Below the pieces are notes generated by a model. It had not been told where the DNA came from, did not search any database, and saw only the letters and a list, made by a program, of their open reading frames with translations. Source: Cinclus cinclus (Eukaryota; Chordata; Aves; Passeriformes; Cinclidae). Taken from it: a stretch of DNA of 64,000 nt. Positions 12,506 to 24,300 of this stretch are shown here, piece by piece. The DNA lies in the NCBI RefSeq assembly GCF_963662255.1, contig NC_085046.1, forward strand, positions 135,513,392 through 135,577,391, written 5' to 3'. Position 1 is the first letter of the stretch. Each line of letters opens with the position of its first letter. Made by a program: the position numbers and the translations under genes.

Positions 12506-13164
12506 CCAACCCACACTGAATTCAAATGCAATTCCTGTTTCCACAGTCATATATAACACATTAGTAGAGATTTAGGGGTCTGGGGGAATAGTTAAATAAA
12601 GGTCTGATTTGACTGAGGTCATTCTGAGGTCATTTTCAGATCTCTTGCAAGTCAGAAGGAAAAGTGTCATGTATCATTGCTGCTTTATGTCTACATTTGG
12701 ACTCTAACTTAGATCTGGAACCTCCATGCTCTTACACATAGAGAAATACAGTGAACTAATGTCCTTGCACTGAAAGGAATATAGAATGGAAACATGTATA
12801 CTGGTCACTTTGCAGACTGGACATGAAGAAAAGGGAAGCTAAGTGACTTACACAATGTCAGGCGATAAGACTGGGGCAGGAATAGAAGACCACTTAACCA
12901 CAAAATCATTTAATGTGTTTTCTAAGAGCAAAATCAATTTTAACAGAAGGTATATTGTTAGATACTCCTATTGTTCAAATATAAAAATACCACTTAGATG
13001 TTATTATTAGCCTGAGTATTAGTAACTTGTGTTATACAGCTCATATCAGGTAGGCAATTGATGGTTTTGATGTACCAATAAGGCAATAAAAATATTTTGA
13101 ATAAATATTTTTAAAAAAGAAACTGTTTTGAATTTTATTTTAAAAATGTGTTGCAGTAAGAAAA
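12506..13164. other. Anonymous AT-rich DNA
   Basis: No gene, RNA or repeat family is recognised. Confidence 0.5.
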
Positions 13165-13630
13165 GACACGTGCACAGGTGTGGAAAGGATGGACTTATGA
13201 AAGGCAGGTGAAGAGTTTGAAATACAGGTCTTACAATGAGCAGCTGGGGGAACTGGGGTTGTTTAGCCCAGAGAAAAGAATGCTCATGGGAGACCTTACT
13301 GCTCTTGACAACTACCTGAAAGGAAATTATAATGAGGAGAGAGTTAGTCTCTTATTCCAAGTAAGAAGTGACAAGACTAGAGGAGATAGCCTCAAGTTGC
13401 ACTAGGGTAGGTTTAGATGGCTATTAGGGAACATTTCTGTACCAAAATTAGTGTCAAGCATTGAAACAGGCTCTTTAGGGAAGTGATTGAATCACCATTC
13501 CTGGGGGTATTGAAAAGATGTGTAGATGTGGCACTTAGGAACATGATTCAGTGGTGGTGGACTTGTTGCTTCACAGTTGGACTCAATGGTCTTAGACATC
13601 TCTTCCAAACTTTATGAAAAATATTCTTAA
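13165..13630 (+). mobile_element. CR1 LINE, 3' fragment of about 465 bp
   Basis: Clear colinear match to the CR1 3' end: GGGGGAACTGGGGTTGTTTAG near 13245, CCAGAGAAAAGAATGCTCATG near 13269, CAACTACCTGAAAGGA near 13309, AGTCTCTTATTCCAAGTAA near 13345, CCTCAAGTTGCAC near 13391, AGCATTGAAACAGGCT near 13457, GATTGAATCACCATTCCTGG near 13485, GTGTAGATGTGGCACTTAGG near 13520 and TTGGACTCAATGGTCTTAGA near 13578. It ends in a decayed tail. A short deletion shortens the segment before TTGGACTC. The 75-codon open frame across it is a fragment without function. Confidence 0.92.
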
Positions 13631-14643
13631 TGAAAATGGAATGAGGATTTTGCCAAGTAAAAGGGGGAATAACTTGTAATAGTAATTTTTTACATAAAAT
13701 ATTTTCAGTCTAAATGTAAGAATGTTTTGAAATTATCTTGATTAGGTATGCACAGTAAAACTGAATTCTTTTTGTTCTACCATAGTGCATCCATAGTGCA
13801 TTGCTATTACACTATACACCACACTTAATGAGCTACTTGATTAGTCTTATTGAAGAGGTTAATCTCATCATAATTGGTCTTTCATGTTACTATGCCTTTT
13901 TTGGCACATGATCTAAGAAAGCTTGATTTCAATTGTAGAATATATTGCTTTCTTGTTGCAGAAATCCTTTCAATCCTTTCTTCTATTTTTTATTTATTTT
14001 GTTTTGCTTTTTCTTTTTTCATTTTTATCTTTTTTTGTTTCTCCAGCCCTGTGGAAGAACAAATAATCAAGAATATGACAACCCGGGGGTCATGTTACAT
14101 GAGCTAGGCTGACTTGTTAACAAGTGAAAAGGAGATGTGCCCTCCAGAGTCCAAGCAGAGCCAAGATATTCCTGAGTCCTGCCCTGGCGGATGCTTTTAC
14201 CATGGGAGAGCACTGTGCCTTTAGATAATAGGGTACTGGGGAATCATTCTGATTAAAATGAAATTACCTTTTCCTTCTCTTTCCCCATAATTGATGCAAT
14301 TACTGGGTTTAGAGTGTTGAAAAGACCTCTGAATTTTTAAGGCAGACATAAACTAATTCTTAGCCAAATGCGCTTATGTGGGAAGAACTAGTATTGCTTC
14401 ATTGGTTCAGAATGTTGGTATCAGCTCTTCAACTATTGCACCACAAAGGGAAAGAAAATAATATAATTAATCCTTCTTAAACAATGTTTCAAAACTGCTG
14501 AAATTCATCACCTTATTACCATGTCTTCTGTGAGAATGGGAGAATAATGATATGAGAGATATGAAAGCAATTTTTTTTTTTTTTTTTTCCTTAGGAAGGA
14601 TGAGCCTGGTCAGTACCACAAAACAGCAAATTACTTGCCCCAG
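13631..14643. other. Anonymous DNA with T-rich tract
   Basis: No gene is seen. A pyrimidine-rich tract lies at about 13960-14045 and a T run at about 14570-14588. The last five bases (CCCAG, 14639-14643) are one copy of the target-site duplication of the following LTR. Confidence 0.5.
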
Positions 14644-15360
14644 TGTTGGCAGTTGGTTCTCTCCCTTTTCTGTCTGTGGAATTTTCCCCATTGTCATGCT
14701 AAGATACCTGTTGACTGGGCCCTGGTGACAAGGGGGAGGGGAGGGGATGGAAGAGGGAAACCCCTCGATATCCAAACATCCAGAAGAGGAAGCTGAAGGC
14801 TCTGGCTCGCCCCATTTCCCCCGCGGAGTTCAGACGAGAAGGACGATCGCCACCTCAGTCCCATCCCTGCCATCCCAGCGCTGGGAGCCATCCTCACTGC
14901 TGTCAGACCCTGCCCTGCTGCCTTCTCGCTGTGAACTACCACCATCCAGCACTCTGCTGAGCACCAGGACCCACACCGTGAGCGGAGAGCTCTCTCTCCA
15001 TCTCTCTCTCCCCCTGGGACAGCGCTGCCATCACCCCCAGCCCTCCTGCAGCTCTGTGGGACCCGCCCGCCCCCAGCACCGGGAACTGCAGCTCAGGGAA
15101 AAGGTACCTGCAGCCAAAAAACACTGGGACTGGGTTACTGTTCTGTTTGTGGGTAATTTCATAGCTGTTGTTGTTCTTGTTTGTCTTGATAGATATACTA
15201 ATAAAGAACTGTTATTCCTACCCCCATACCTTTGCCTAAGATCTCCCTTAATTTCAAAATCATAATAATCTGTAGGAAAGAAGGAAGGATCACATTTTTT
15301 TTCAGTCCAAAGGGAAGCTTCTGCTTTCCTTAACAAACACCCGTCTTTTAAACCAGGACA
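14644..15360 (+). mobile_element. ERV solo LTR, plus strand, 717 bp, exact 5-bp target duplication
   Basis: It begins TGTTGGCAGTTGG and ends AAACCAGGACA. It is flanked by CCCAG at 14639-14643 and CCCAG at 15361-15365, an exact five-base target-site duplication. The middle (about 14815-15105) is the richest G+C segment of the window and keeps several CpGs, for example GCGGAG, GACGAGAAGGACGATCG and GAGCGGAGAG. Downstream are GATATACTAATAAAGAACTG, with an AATAAA polyadenylation signal near 15200, and a roughly 150-bp 3' part. I recognise the sequence as a bird LTR family. Open frames on both strands (up to 172 codons) come from its GC-rich body and are not genes. No internal region adjoins. Confidence 0.9.
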
Positions 15361-15365
15361 CCCAG

Positions 15366-18300
15366 TAAATATTTTTTTTCCCCCAGCAGTTACTTTTCCC
15401 CCCAACAGTTACAGAACTACTCAAATACTCAGAAATGGAGAATTTCCATAATCATTCCTGAGAAGAAACTTCCAGAAAAGCAGGGAGTGAAATCATGCTA
15501 ATCAATAGAAAAAATAACAGGAGAACACAATTCCTGTTTCCACTTCCTATCATGTTTGTTTATACATAAAATATTCCTGCTGCCTCAAATTAGGGAGAGA
15601 AAAAAAAATCACTTCCTCATTTTTGTAACTTTGACCATCAGGAGAGGTGGACATGGTGCTAAGCAGTGAGCTAGTTATTTTTTCAGCTGCTTATGAAAAT
15701 ATTATGTACTGTTTCAGCACTGTGCTGTGCCTAACTGCTATAATCAAGTCAAATTTGTCCAATTAGACAATGAATTGTCTTTAGGCTTTGTCACTTCCCT
15801 GAGAGTGGATTTTCATCTACCTGCTAAAACACTTGTAGTTTAGCTACAGGTCTGGTTTCCATTCTTCACTGATATTTCCAGATTTCACAGGTCTATTTAA
15901 TACATATAAAATGAGAGATTTCACTGAATCATGTGTAAGGCTATTTCATACACATTTTCTCCAGAACCTCTCATAAACAGCATTAATATTGTCTGTCCAT
16001 TACACATAAAGATCTCAGGAAATTAGATACAAAGTAGAGATAAGCAAAAACAGTGCTTCTAATGGACTCTAGTTTGGTTTCCTTAGAATAATTCTTGAAC
16101 AGCCTTGTTTGTTTCAAGTAATCATAGTAATGGTGCTGTGAAATTTCATTAATAAATATTATTTTCTTACCATTTCTCCAGAAGGTTTTTTTACTTCACT
16201 TTCTATTTTCCAGTCTTTAGTGATCCCTTTAGAATTACTGAGGGTGTAGGTACCCACCCTGCACCAGAAATTTAAAATAGCTATTATTTACTTGCTTAAA
16301 ATTAGAAATTTGTGGAAGGAGAAAATATCAATAAAAATATTTTTAATGCAATACTGATTATTCGAATATACTGCAACTGTGTGAGGAACTGTTCAATACT
16401 GTGGCCTCATTTCAGAGCATCTGACTTCCAAACTCTTTGAGTTCTGAAGGTTTCCTTCTAGCACAGTTTTTCTTCCCTGTAGTTTTACAAACTCTTGGAA
16501 AACAATGGAAAACAGAACATATATATATATATATGTATTTGTTTTAAATATAGGCTATTAACTGCATTTAGACTGAAGAAAACCCGTTGTGTCCACTGCA
16601 TAAAATATTTTGGTCTGTTCATTGTAAATGAAAATGGAAAACCTCCATTCTGAGAACCCTAAACACACCTTGAAACTTGCCCATCAACTAAGAAACAAAC
16701 AGAAAAAAAACTACAACCCATTGAAAAAAATTCTTTCAGGACCAATTATTTCAGCTGAAATCAGAATTTAAAAGCTACACTTTAGTGCTATTTGCACTTT
16801 TATGTCTATCCATTAGATATAAGAGGATGGTACAAAAAAAAAAATCAAATTCTGAACATCTGATTCTGAAATAAACTTTTTTCTTACAATAATAATTATA
16901 TATATAAAAAAAATTCACTTCATGACCACACTAACTTCACCTGTTCATTTTGCCTCAATGAATGTCAGGTTTTTCAGTCCAGATTATAGACATGAAATAT
17001 GTAACAAACATGTTCTAAAGAGCTCTAGCTACCATGAGCTTTCAGATTCTTCTTTGCACAGCAGTACAACAAAGAAACAGCTACAAAAAATAAATTAGTC
17101 AAACCAAAAGACTAAAACCCTAAACACTAAAATGCTAGGATCTTTCTCTTTCACAAGGAATGATTTGTGGTCTGCATACATGATTTATAGTTTCTGAGGT
17201 TTTCAGTGTAGATTAATGAAGCATTTGTTTCTCAAGCAGCTACACAGCCGAGGCAGACAGAAAGCACAAAGCAACTCTCCCTGTAGCTGCTGCTTACCTT
17301 CAGCTTCATTTCCTTTATTTACAGTGATTCGCAGAGCAGTGTGTTTTTCTAATGAATGGCAGTGCCAGCAAAACCAGCAAAATTTCCTGCATTTTGCCAA
17401 GGTATGTCAAAGATGTTCTGTAAGATCTCTCCCCTATATTTAAAATATGGGACACATTGGGGTGAACTGCATACTTTCATAGATGATGCAGTATGTTTAT
17501 GGCAGTGACAAATCTGTATGTGTTCTGAGAAGCTACGATAATGCCATGCACTAGACTAAGATAAAAAAAAATTGCATTTCACACATCTCATCTGATTGAT
17601 ATTCAAGTTTGTATGAAACAATAAAGAAACCACTAAATCTTGTATCCCTAGATTTTAAAATTAATATAATCATATCTTGTTTTTAGAAAGACAATTTTTA
17701 GAGACGACAATAATTCAGTCTTCAGATTTGGCACTTGATTTGAAAATAAAATACATAAAAGCACACTTCAGTATTTCTGTTCATTCTAATTAAATCTGAT
17801 GAAAGACACATATCTAAGCTCTCTGTGAGATCTTCTTGTCAGATACCCAGACGCCTTTTTTATTCTCATGCAGTAAAATCCTTATCTCAAAATGCAACTC
17901 TTTTCCTGGGTAAATGGACCCATCACTGTGCAATATCTGAAAATTTACATGTGTAAGTAGAATGCTTATGAATGGCCAGAAGGAAGTCAATCATCCACAT
18001 TATCAAAAAATGGATTCATTTAAATATTTAACAATATTCTCAGGACAAGTTGAGCATATGATTTAATTAAGTAAGCAAAACTGTGGAACACTGGGGTCAC
18101 CTGCCAATGAGGTAAGACAGGACTAGCTGTAAAATCTAATTCTTGCAGTACTGTATGAATCATAAATGACAAAGTAAATATATAATTCTCTCTTATGACA
18201 ACAAAAGTATATTGAACTAATAGTGCCCATCCATTACTAATCAAAAATCTAGCTTGTGCAGACACTGCTCATGTCATTGATTGAACACAGCAGACACAAA

Positions 18301-20774
18301 CACAAAGACCCATGGCACTGACTTTAATTAAACTGAAACCTTAGAATTAATACCTCAGGAATCTGATGCAGAGTTTTGATGTGAAAAAGTTTCGCAGATG
18401 ACAAGCCTACTTCATCTCTAAATATAAATGCTGACAATTAATTGCTATAACAACCACTTCTGCAAGTACTGTTTTCTGTGATGATAAACACTAATGCTTA
18501 AAGAATTATGTATCAAATACATCTTACAGACTACTCCAGACCTGTTCTTAAGGATGAAGTTACAACACTTACAGCTTGGTGATGTATAAACAAGGAGGGA
18601 ACCTCTACTCCACTGAAGAACTGATAGGGAAGTCGCATAAATGAAATGTTTGAGTGAATATATTCAAGTGGTGGCACATAACTATTATTTGAATTAGTAG
18701 TTCTTAAAACCTTCTACTGACACATCTATCAGGAAATCCCTCAGCTTTCTTCTGCTTTCTCTTCTGCAGAAACTCCTTAAAATTCCATGCAGTAAACACT
18801 AAAATTATCATCCTGAGGTTTTTTTTTTGTTTGTTTTTGTTTTTTGTTATTTATGGTACTTTTTCATCTCAACTATACACTGGGTTAGTGCTAGCTTGTA
18901 GAAAGCTTTTTGCTGGTTATGAATTGAAACATTTTATTAATAGCTTTAACACCTTGAGCATTTGCTTCTCAAAATTTCTAAAAGGGTCTTTTCTGTTCTA
19001 CTAATTTTGATATGGTTTCTACTTTTGGAGGGTACATTTTATCCACTAATAGTCTCTTGTAGGCTTCTCTCTAATCATACTGATGAATTAGTTCCCTCTT
19101 TATGTGGTTTTTTCAAAGGCCATTTTGAATGGCAATCTACATTTACCCTGAGCTTTTAATATTGCATCCTTCTCTTAATATTGCATCCTTCTGCAAGGTT
19201 GCAATGAATAAGCATTTTATTCTTTCAGGTGAGAAGTTTAATTTCCTTCTAATGCACCTCTTCATCTTCAAAGCTCAAAAGTAGAAATTTTGACCTTCCC
19301 AGCTACATGAAAGCTGGATTTATGTACTTCTCTTTATTTCTAATGTGAGGTAGCTTTTATAGTCTAACATGTTGAACTAGAACTTTTCAGGATTAAATTA
19401 GATATTTTTTCCTATATAAGTCTTCCAAGTAATTACTCCAAGAAGCAATGAGTGTAGCTTGAAAATACTTAATCTTCGTCATGTCCTGATTTGTAGTTTT
19501 TCTGACCTGTATATTGCCAGTTGGCAGTTCTTACTTTGTTTTTAGTCTTGGCAGGTTTTCTGATATCCTGTAGTGCTTCATGGTTCTTGTTGTAATCATA
19601 CACTGGAACTAGGTCAGACATATTCAGAGTGGAATAGTGGATTTACTGTCCTGTTGCAAACTGCTGTATTCAGATACAGAGTTTCTTTAAAAGGACCATC
19701 AAACAGCACAGATCACATGATTTTCTACTCCTTATATTCCCTGTTTACTGTGTTTCTTTTCTCTAGTTCATCCTCCTTTATCACTCTTATCTCCTACCAA
19801 ATAAATTCTTATCCTCTACCAAATAAATTATTTTAATTACTTTTTTTTTCCATTATTTCCAGCTTTATACCCATGTATGTACCTAAATTTGATATTTCTG
19901 ATATTTCTAAATGGCAATGCATAGCAATGCTGTTGTGAAAGCAGAATCCACAAATACAGGGATATTTCTTCCCATGGAATTAGAATTAAATTCTAGAAAT
20001 GACCAAGTAGATCCTGAAGTTTTCAGAGGGAATGAAAAAGGCTGTTTATGTAAGAGACTTTAATGGCAGGTGTCATCAGATAGTTGTAAGAGGTTTTAGT
20101 GGCAGCAGTCTCAAGGACAGATGAATTCTTTTCCTCGTTATTTTTACTCTTCCAGCTTTCTAATTCAGTTAATCCCTCCTCATCTCTAATATATTGGCTC
20201 TCAGAGGATTTTTGAAGAAGATTAATGTAACTTCTTGGGAGTATTTGATACGTTCATTTGGCTCACTTTGGTTCTATATTCCTTGTATTGCCTTTGTTTA
20301 AACAGTGATGTGTAAAAAGGTAAACACTTTACTTGTAAGTGAAGCCAAGAATTTATTACTAGTTTTTAAGAAATATTTACTAATGTAACCAAAATACAAC
20401 AGTTGCTACTATTAACCCAGTTACAGTGATGCAAACCCTTGCTATCCAGATTATTAATTCTAAATATATTTCATTATCAATACTAAAATTGCAAGTTCTC
20501 ATACAAAAATATATTATATAATATCTTCACCTTTTTTTTGTTGGCATTGTGCTCCAAGACTTCATTGCTCTTCTGGATCTTAATGTCAAGAGTTCTGCAG
20601 GGAGGAGATAATTGCAACAAGTTATCAGCATCCCAAGAATGATGAAGGTAGAGATAAGTTCCTTCCCTTTTGGTACTAGGAAGAAGACATTAATATTCAA
20701 GTTTTTTCTCCTCCTCACCTTAGGGTTTTCTTAGGATTATTTCTATTGTTTGATTTGCATGTTTCACACCTTCT
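15366..20774. other. Repeat-poor AT-rich DNA, about 5.4 kb
   Basis: No gene or transposon is recognised. Visible structure: an (AT)n tract at 16519-16534, T/G-rich DNA near 18818-18850, a 19-bp-period duplication of TTAATATTGCATCCTTCT near 19155-19193, and a short duplication of TACCAAATAAATT near 19796-19830. A short segment with splice-like borders at 17325-17401 is discussed under findings; it is not called as an exon. Confidence 0.55.
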
Positions 20775-21345
20775 TTCTTAGAATCAGAATGAAAGAATAG
20801 TTTGACTTCAAAGGGACTTTGAATGTAATCAAGTTCAAACTTCCTGCAATGAGCAGGGATGTCTTCAACCAGATCAGGCTGCTCAAAGCCGCATTGAACC
20901 TAACCTTGAATGTTTCCCTGAATGGGGCATCTACCACTTTTCTGGGCAATCTATTACCAATCTTCATCTAGTCATCATCTTTCTTCCTTATACCTAGCCT
21001 GAGGCTACACTCAGTTCAACACCAGCCTGCTCCATGTTTCTTACCAGCCCCTTTTAAGTATTAAAAGACTGTATTAAGGTCAGTAGAATTGTATAGCCTT
21101 CTCCATGCTGAAAACCATCAGCTCTCTTGGCCTATCCTCATGGGAGAGGTGTTCCAGTCCTCTGATTGATTTTGTGGTCTTCTTCATTGAAACACCAATT
21201 GTGCTACTTTCAGCATGTTTTACATGCACTAGGTAGAGGTTGGGTTTCATTTCTATTACACCTAAAGCTACTTTTGTCACTGTATGCCTGCATTCCTTTA
21301 GCTGTGTCTTTGTCCTAGGGTCCAGCACAAAGGACAACTACTTGC
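20775..21345 (-). mobile_element. CR1 LINE, 3' fragment, minus strand
   Basis: Read on the minus strand this is a CR1 3' end. On the plus strand the reverse-complement phrases run AGAATCAGAATG (tail) near 20780, TGAGCAGGGATGTCTTCAACC near 20850, AGATCAGGCTGCTCAAAGCC near 20870, AATGGGGCATCTACCAC near 20921, CTGGGCAATCTATTACCA near 20942 and CTCCATGCTGAAAACCATCAGC near 21102. It is 5'-truncated near 21345. The ribosomal or coding look of any frame here is spurious. Confidence 0.88.
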
Positions 21346-24300
21346 TATTGCTGTCCACATAAAAATTATAACAGTGCTTGTTAAAATTTAAAAATATTAT
21401 ACCACAAACTAAACATTACACCCCAAATATAAGAATATTATACTCCAAGTTCAACAAAACTAAAGCAAGCTAGATAACAGTTATATGGCTATTACACAAT
21501 TGGCTTTATAGATAAATATGCTAAAAGAAAGCTATAACAAAGACAAGGTAATTCAGAGAAAATGCTTGTGATAATCCCAGTCCTGATGAAGGTGATGTTA
21601 GCTGAATATAAGGAGTAGTCTGTTACTGTGAATACCAGCACTTTATTTAATAAGTACAGGGCTAAAAGAGTTTTGATAAAAGAGAGGCCCCCCCCGCCTT
21701 TTAAATATTTCTATGAGAATTAGGTTTTGTTCTTGCCTGAACTACAGTGCTGTCATAGAATGAAAGACAAAGAAAAGATGGCTCTTGGTCTTGATAACAG
21801 AAGTCTTACTCCAAATGGGACAGCCTTTTGGAATATTGTTAGAAAGCACTTAATGGCACACAGTCACTGTGTTCTTGTTAGTTTTGAGCACAATGAGCAA
21901 GGGAGTTTTGAGCAGGGGCTATCACATTTCACATATGACTTCTTAAATTTTTGAATGGCAGTTGTTGCTCCTAAAAATACATTATTATCAGAAAATATCA
22001 TATACTTCAGTCAAAATACTTCACTATATGTACTACATTTAATTTCAGGTTTAAATTTTTCCTTTTCATAACTGCCCAGTACCATTGATTCTTGATCCTT
22101 TTCTGATCAATTAATACATTCTTGTCCTCTTTACATTTTAGAATGTGAAATTTCATTTTATCTGATAAGTTCTCACTAGTCCTTAAAAGTGAGAGACCTG
22201 TAACTAATGTATTGGTTCTATTTCCTTTATTTCTTAAAATACAGTCCATCTTTAAATACAATATTTTTGTTGATTTTTTAAACAATATTGATTATTTCTC
22301 TTTTGTGTCATATCAGTAATGGAAATATTAAACTAAATCAGTCTCCAAAAATATTTGAGGGATATCATATTCCTCTTTGTTTTAAGTTTTGTGGTCAGAC
22401 ATCAAGAGAGGAATCTAACGGATACCTGTCAATTGATTATGTAATCAGTTCTTTGACTTTCCTTTGTCGGGCTACATATCTTCAACAGCATATTAAATTC
22501 CTTTCTGTTACTTCTGATTGTTCTTCTTTTCAGTGACAACTATGTGTCACTGTTCTTATCATATTTTGGAATGCTGGTTAACGATTCTCTCAGTTTCTAG
22601 GGTATTTCTGCAAAGAAAGATTGTAATCGAGGGAGAAACTGCCTCTCATATATAACTTCCACTAATGTCACAAAAAGCTAAAGAATATATGAACATCATG
22701 TGGCTTGTAAATCCTTCTTCTAGCTTTTTGTTCCAAAAAATCCCTCCCTGATATATAAACGCACTCAGCAAATAAATATCTGTCATGTCTGCCATCTGTG
22801 CTAAACCCATCAATACTTCTCTTTAAGAAAATAAAAGCATCTCTCCAAAGCTATTTTTACCTGAAATATTTAACTGAAAAGAAATAGACGATACTTCTAT
22901 TGAGGATTTGCTTGGTTTTGTTCTGTGGTTTTTTGTTGAGAATTTTGTGAGGTTGGGGATTTGTGTTTTTGTTTGGTTTCTTGGGTTTTTGGTGGTCTTT
23001 TTTTAGAACTGAATTATGAATTCAGCATTCAGTCATTTTGGTAAGTAATCTACATTTCTACTGTACAACTTATTTTGATCAAGTCTGTAATTTGCTTTGC
23101 TAAATTATACACATCAAAACATCTTGTTATCAGAGTTGTGGTATAAGAAAATGAGTTTCTTTGCTGTCACCAAAATGCTGCCCAACATCTTTCCTTTATG
23201 CTCTACGTGGCCAGTCTCATAGTTTCTTCATCTAACATGCACATTGGGTAAAAATGGGAAATAGTTGGAAGACTAAACTCATAGTAGTGAAAAATGGGTG
23301 TTTAGAGTAGGAACCCATGCCTGTAATGATATGATGGACATCTATTTCATGAGGGAAAAAGCAAGTTTATGTGCTAACAAGCTAGATAGTAGGTAATGGA
23401 GAGGAAAGAACTCCTGACAAAAATTGGAACTAAAATATCTAGATTATGTCATGTAATAAATGGACTGGAAACAGAAAAACTCTATCAATGAAGTGCACAA
23501 AATGCCCCCCTTAAAAAAAATGGACTGTGAAATAATGAACTCTGAACACTTTTTTAGCTTTATAGTGAAATCAAAACATAAGAATGTCTAAAACTATAAA
23601 ATGCTACCGACCTATTTATAAAACAGCTCTACATTTTGTGTAACAGAGAGTTGCCTACAAACTTCATTTCTCTGCAATAAACTTTCTTTTATTCCTTGAG
23701 TGTTTGGTTTGGTGTGGGTTTTGTTTTTGTTTTTGTCTTTTGAGGTTGGACACAGGAACAGAACAGCATGATGTGAATATTCTCACAGAAGAGGAACTGA
23801 AGGTAAGAGTAAAGAATATGTTTGATTAGTCTTCCAAAAACATACAACCCTCCTTTGGTATGAAAGCCATCTCTTCCCTAGTTATGAATCTTCAACAGAA
23901 CTCTAATCATTACTCCTGCAAAAGAACTATCCTTGTTGTTGAGCCCATCCATCATCTTTCTTAAGAAAGGTCATTTAAAATATGCATCTTTTTACCTGCC
24001 TAACTGCACTCAAAGATCCACTACCAGAGATCTTTGAATACTAACCCATCAGTCAGTGTCATCCTTGATCTCTCTTTTCCTTACCTGCTTCTTAAACCTA
24101 TTTCTGCATTGTTAGCACTATTCCAGAATAAGGAAACAGAGAAATAAACAAACAAAACCACAATAAATTCTCCAGAGTAGTTCAGCCATTGCATCCAAAT
24201 TAGAACCAAGTCTCTGTTGGACCAAAAAACACCTGACACTTACATAGGATAAAGGAAAATAATCATCAATTCAAAAATTTACGAATAGTTTCCTTAGATT

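Noticed and set aside
14694..15405. Overlapping open frames up to 172 codons, including one with a hydrophobic C-terminal segment
   Set aside because: They lie within the GC-rich body and 3' part of a solo LTR, on both strands; low stop density follows from base composition.
22535..22602. Strong acceptor (TTGTTCTTCTTTTCAG) followed by a frame open for about 20 codons to TAG
   Set aside because: No donor or polyadenylation signal in a convincing place, and a run this short is expected by chance.
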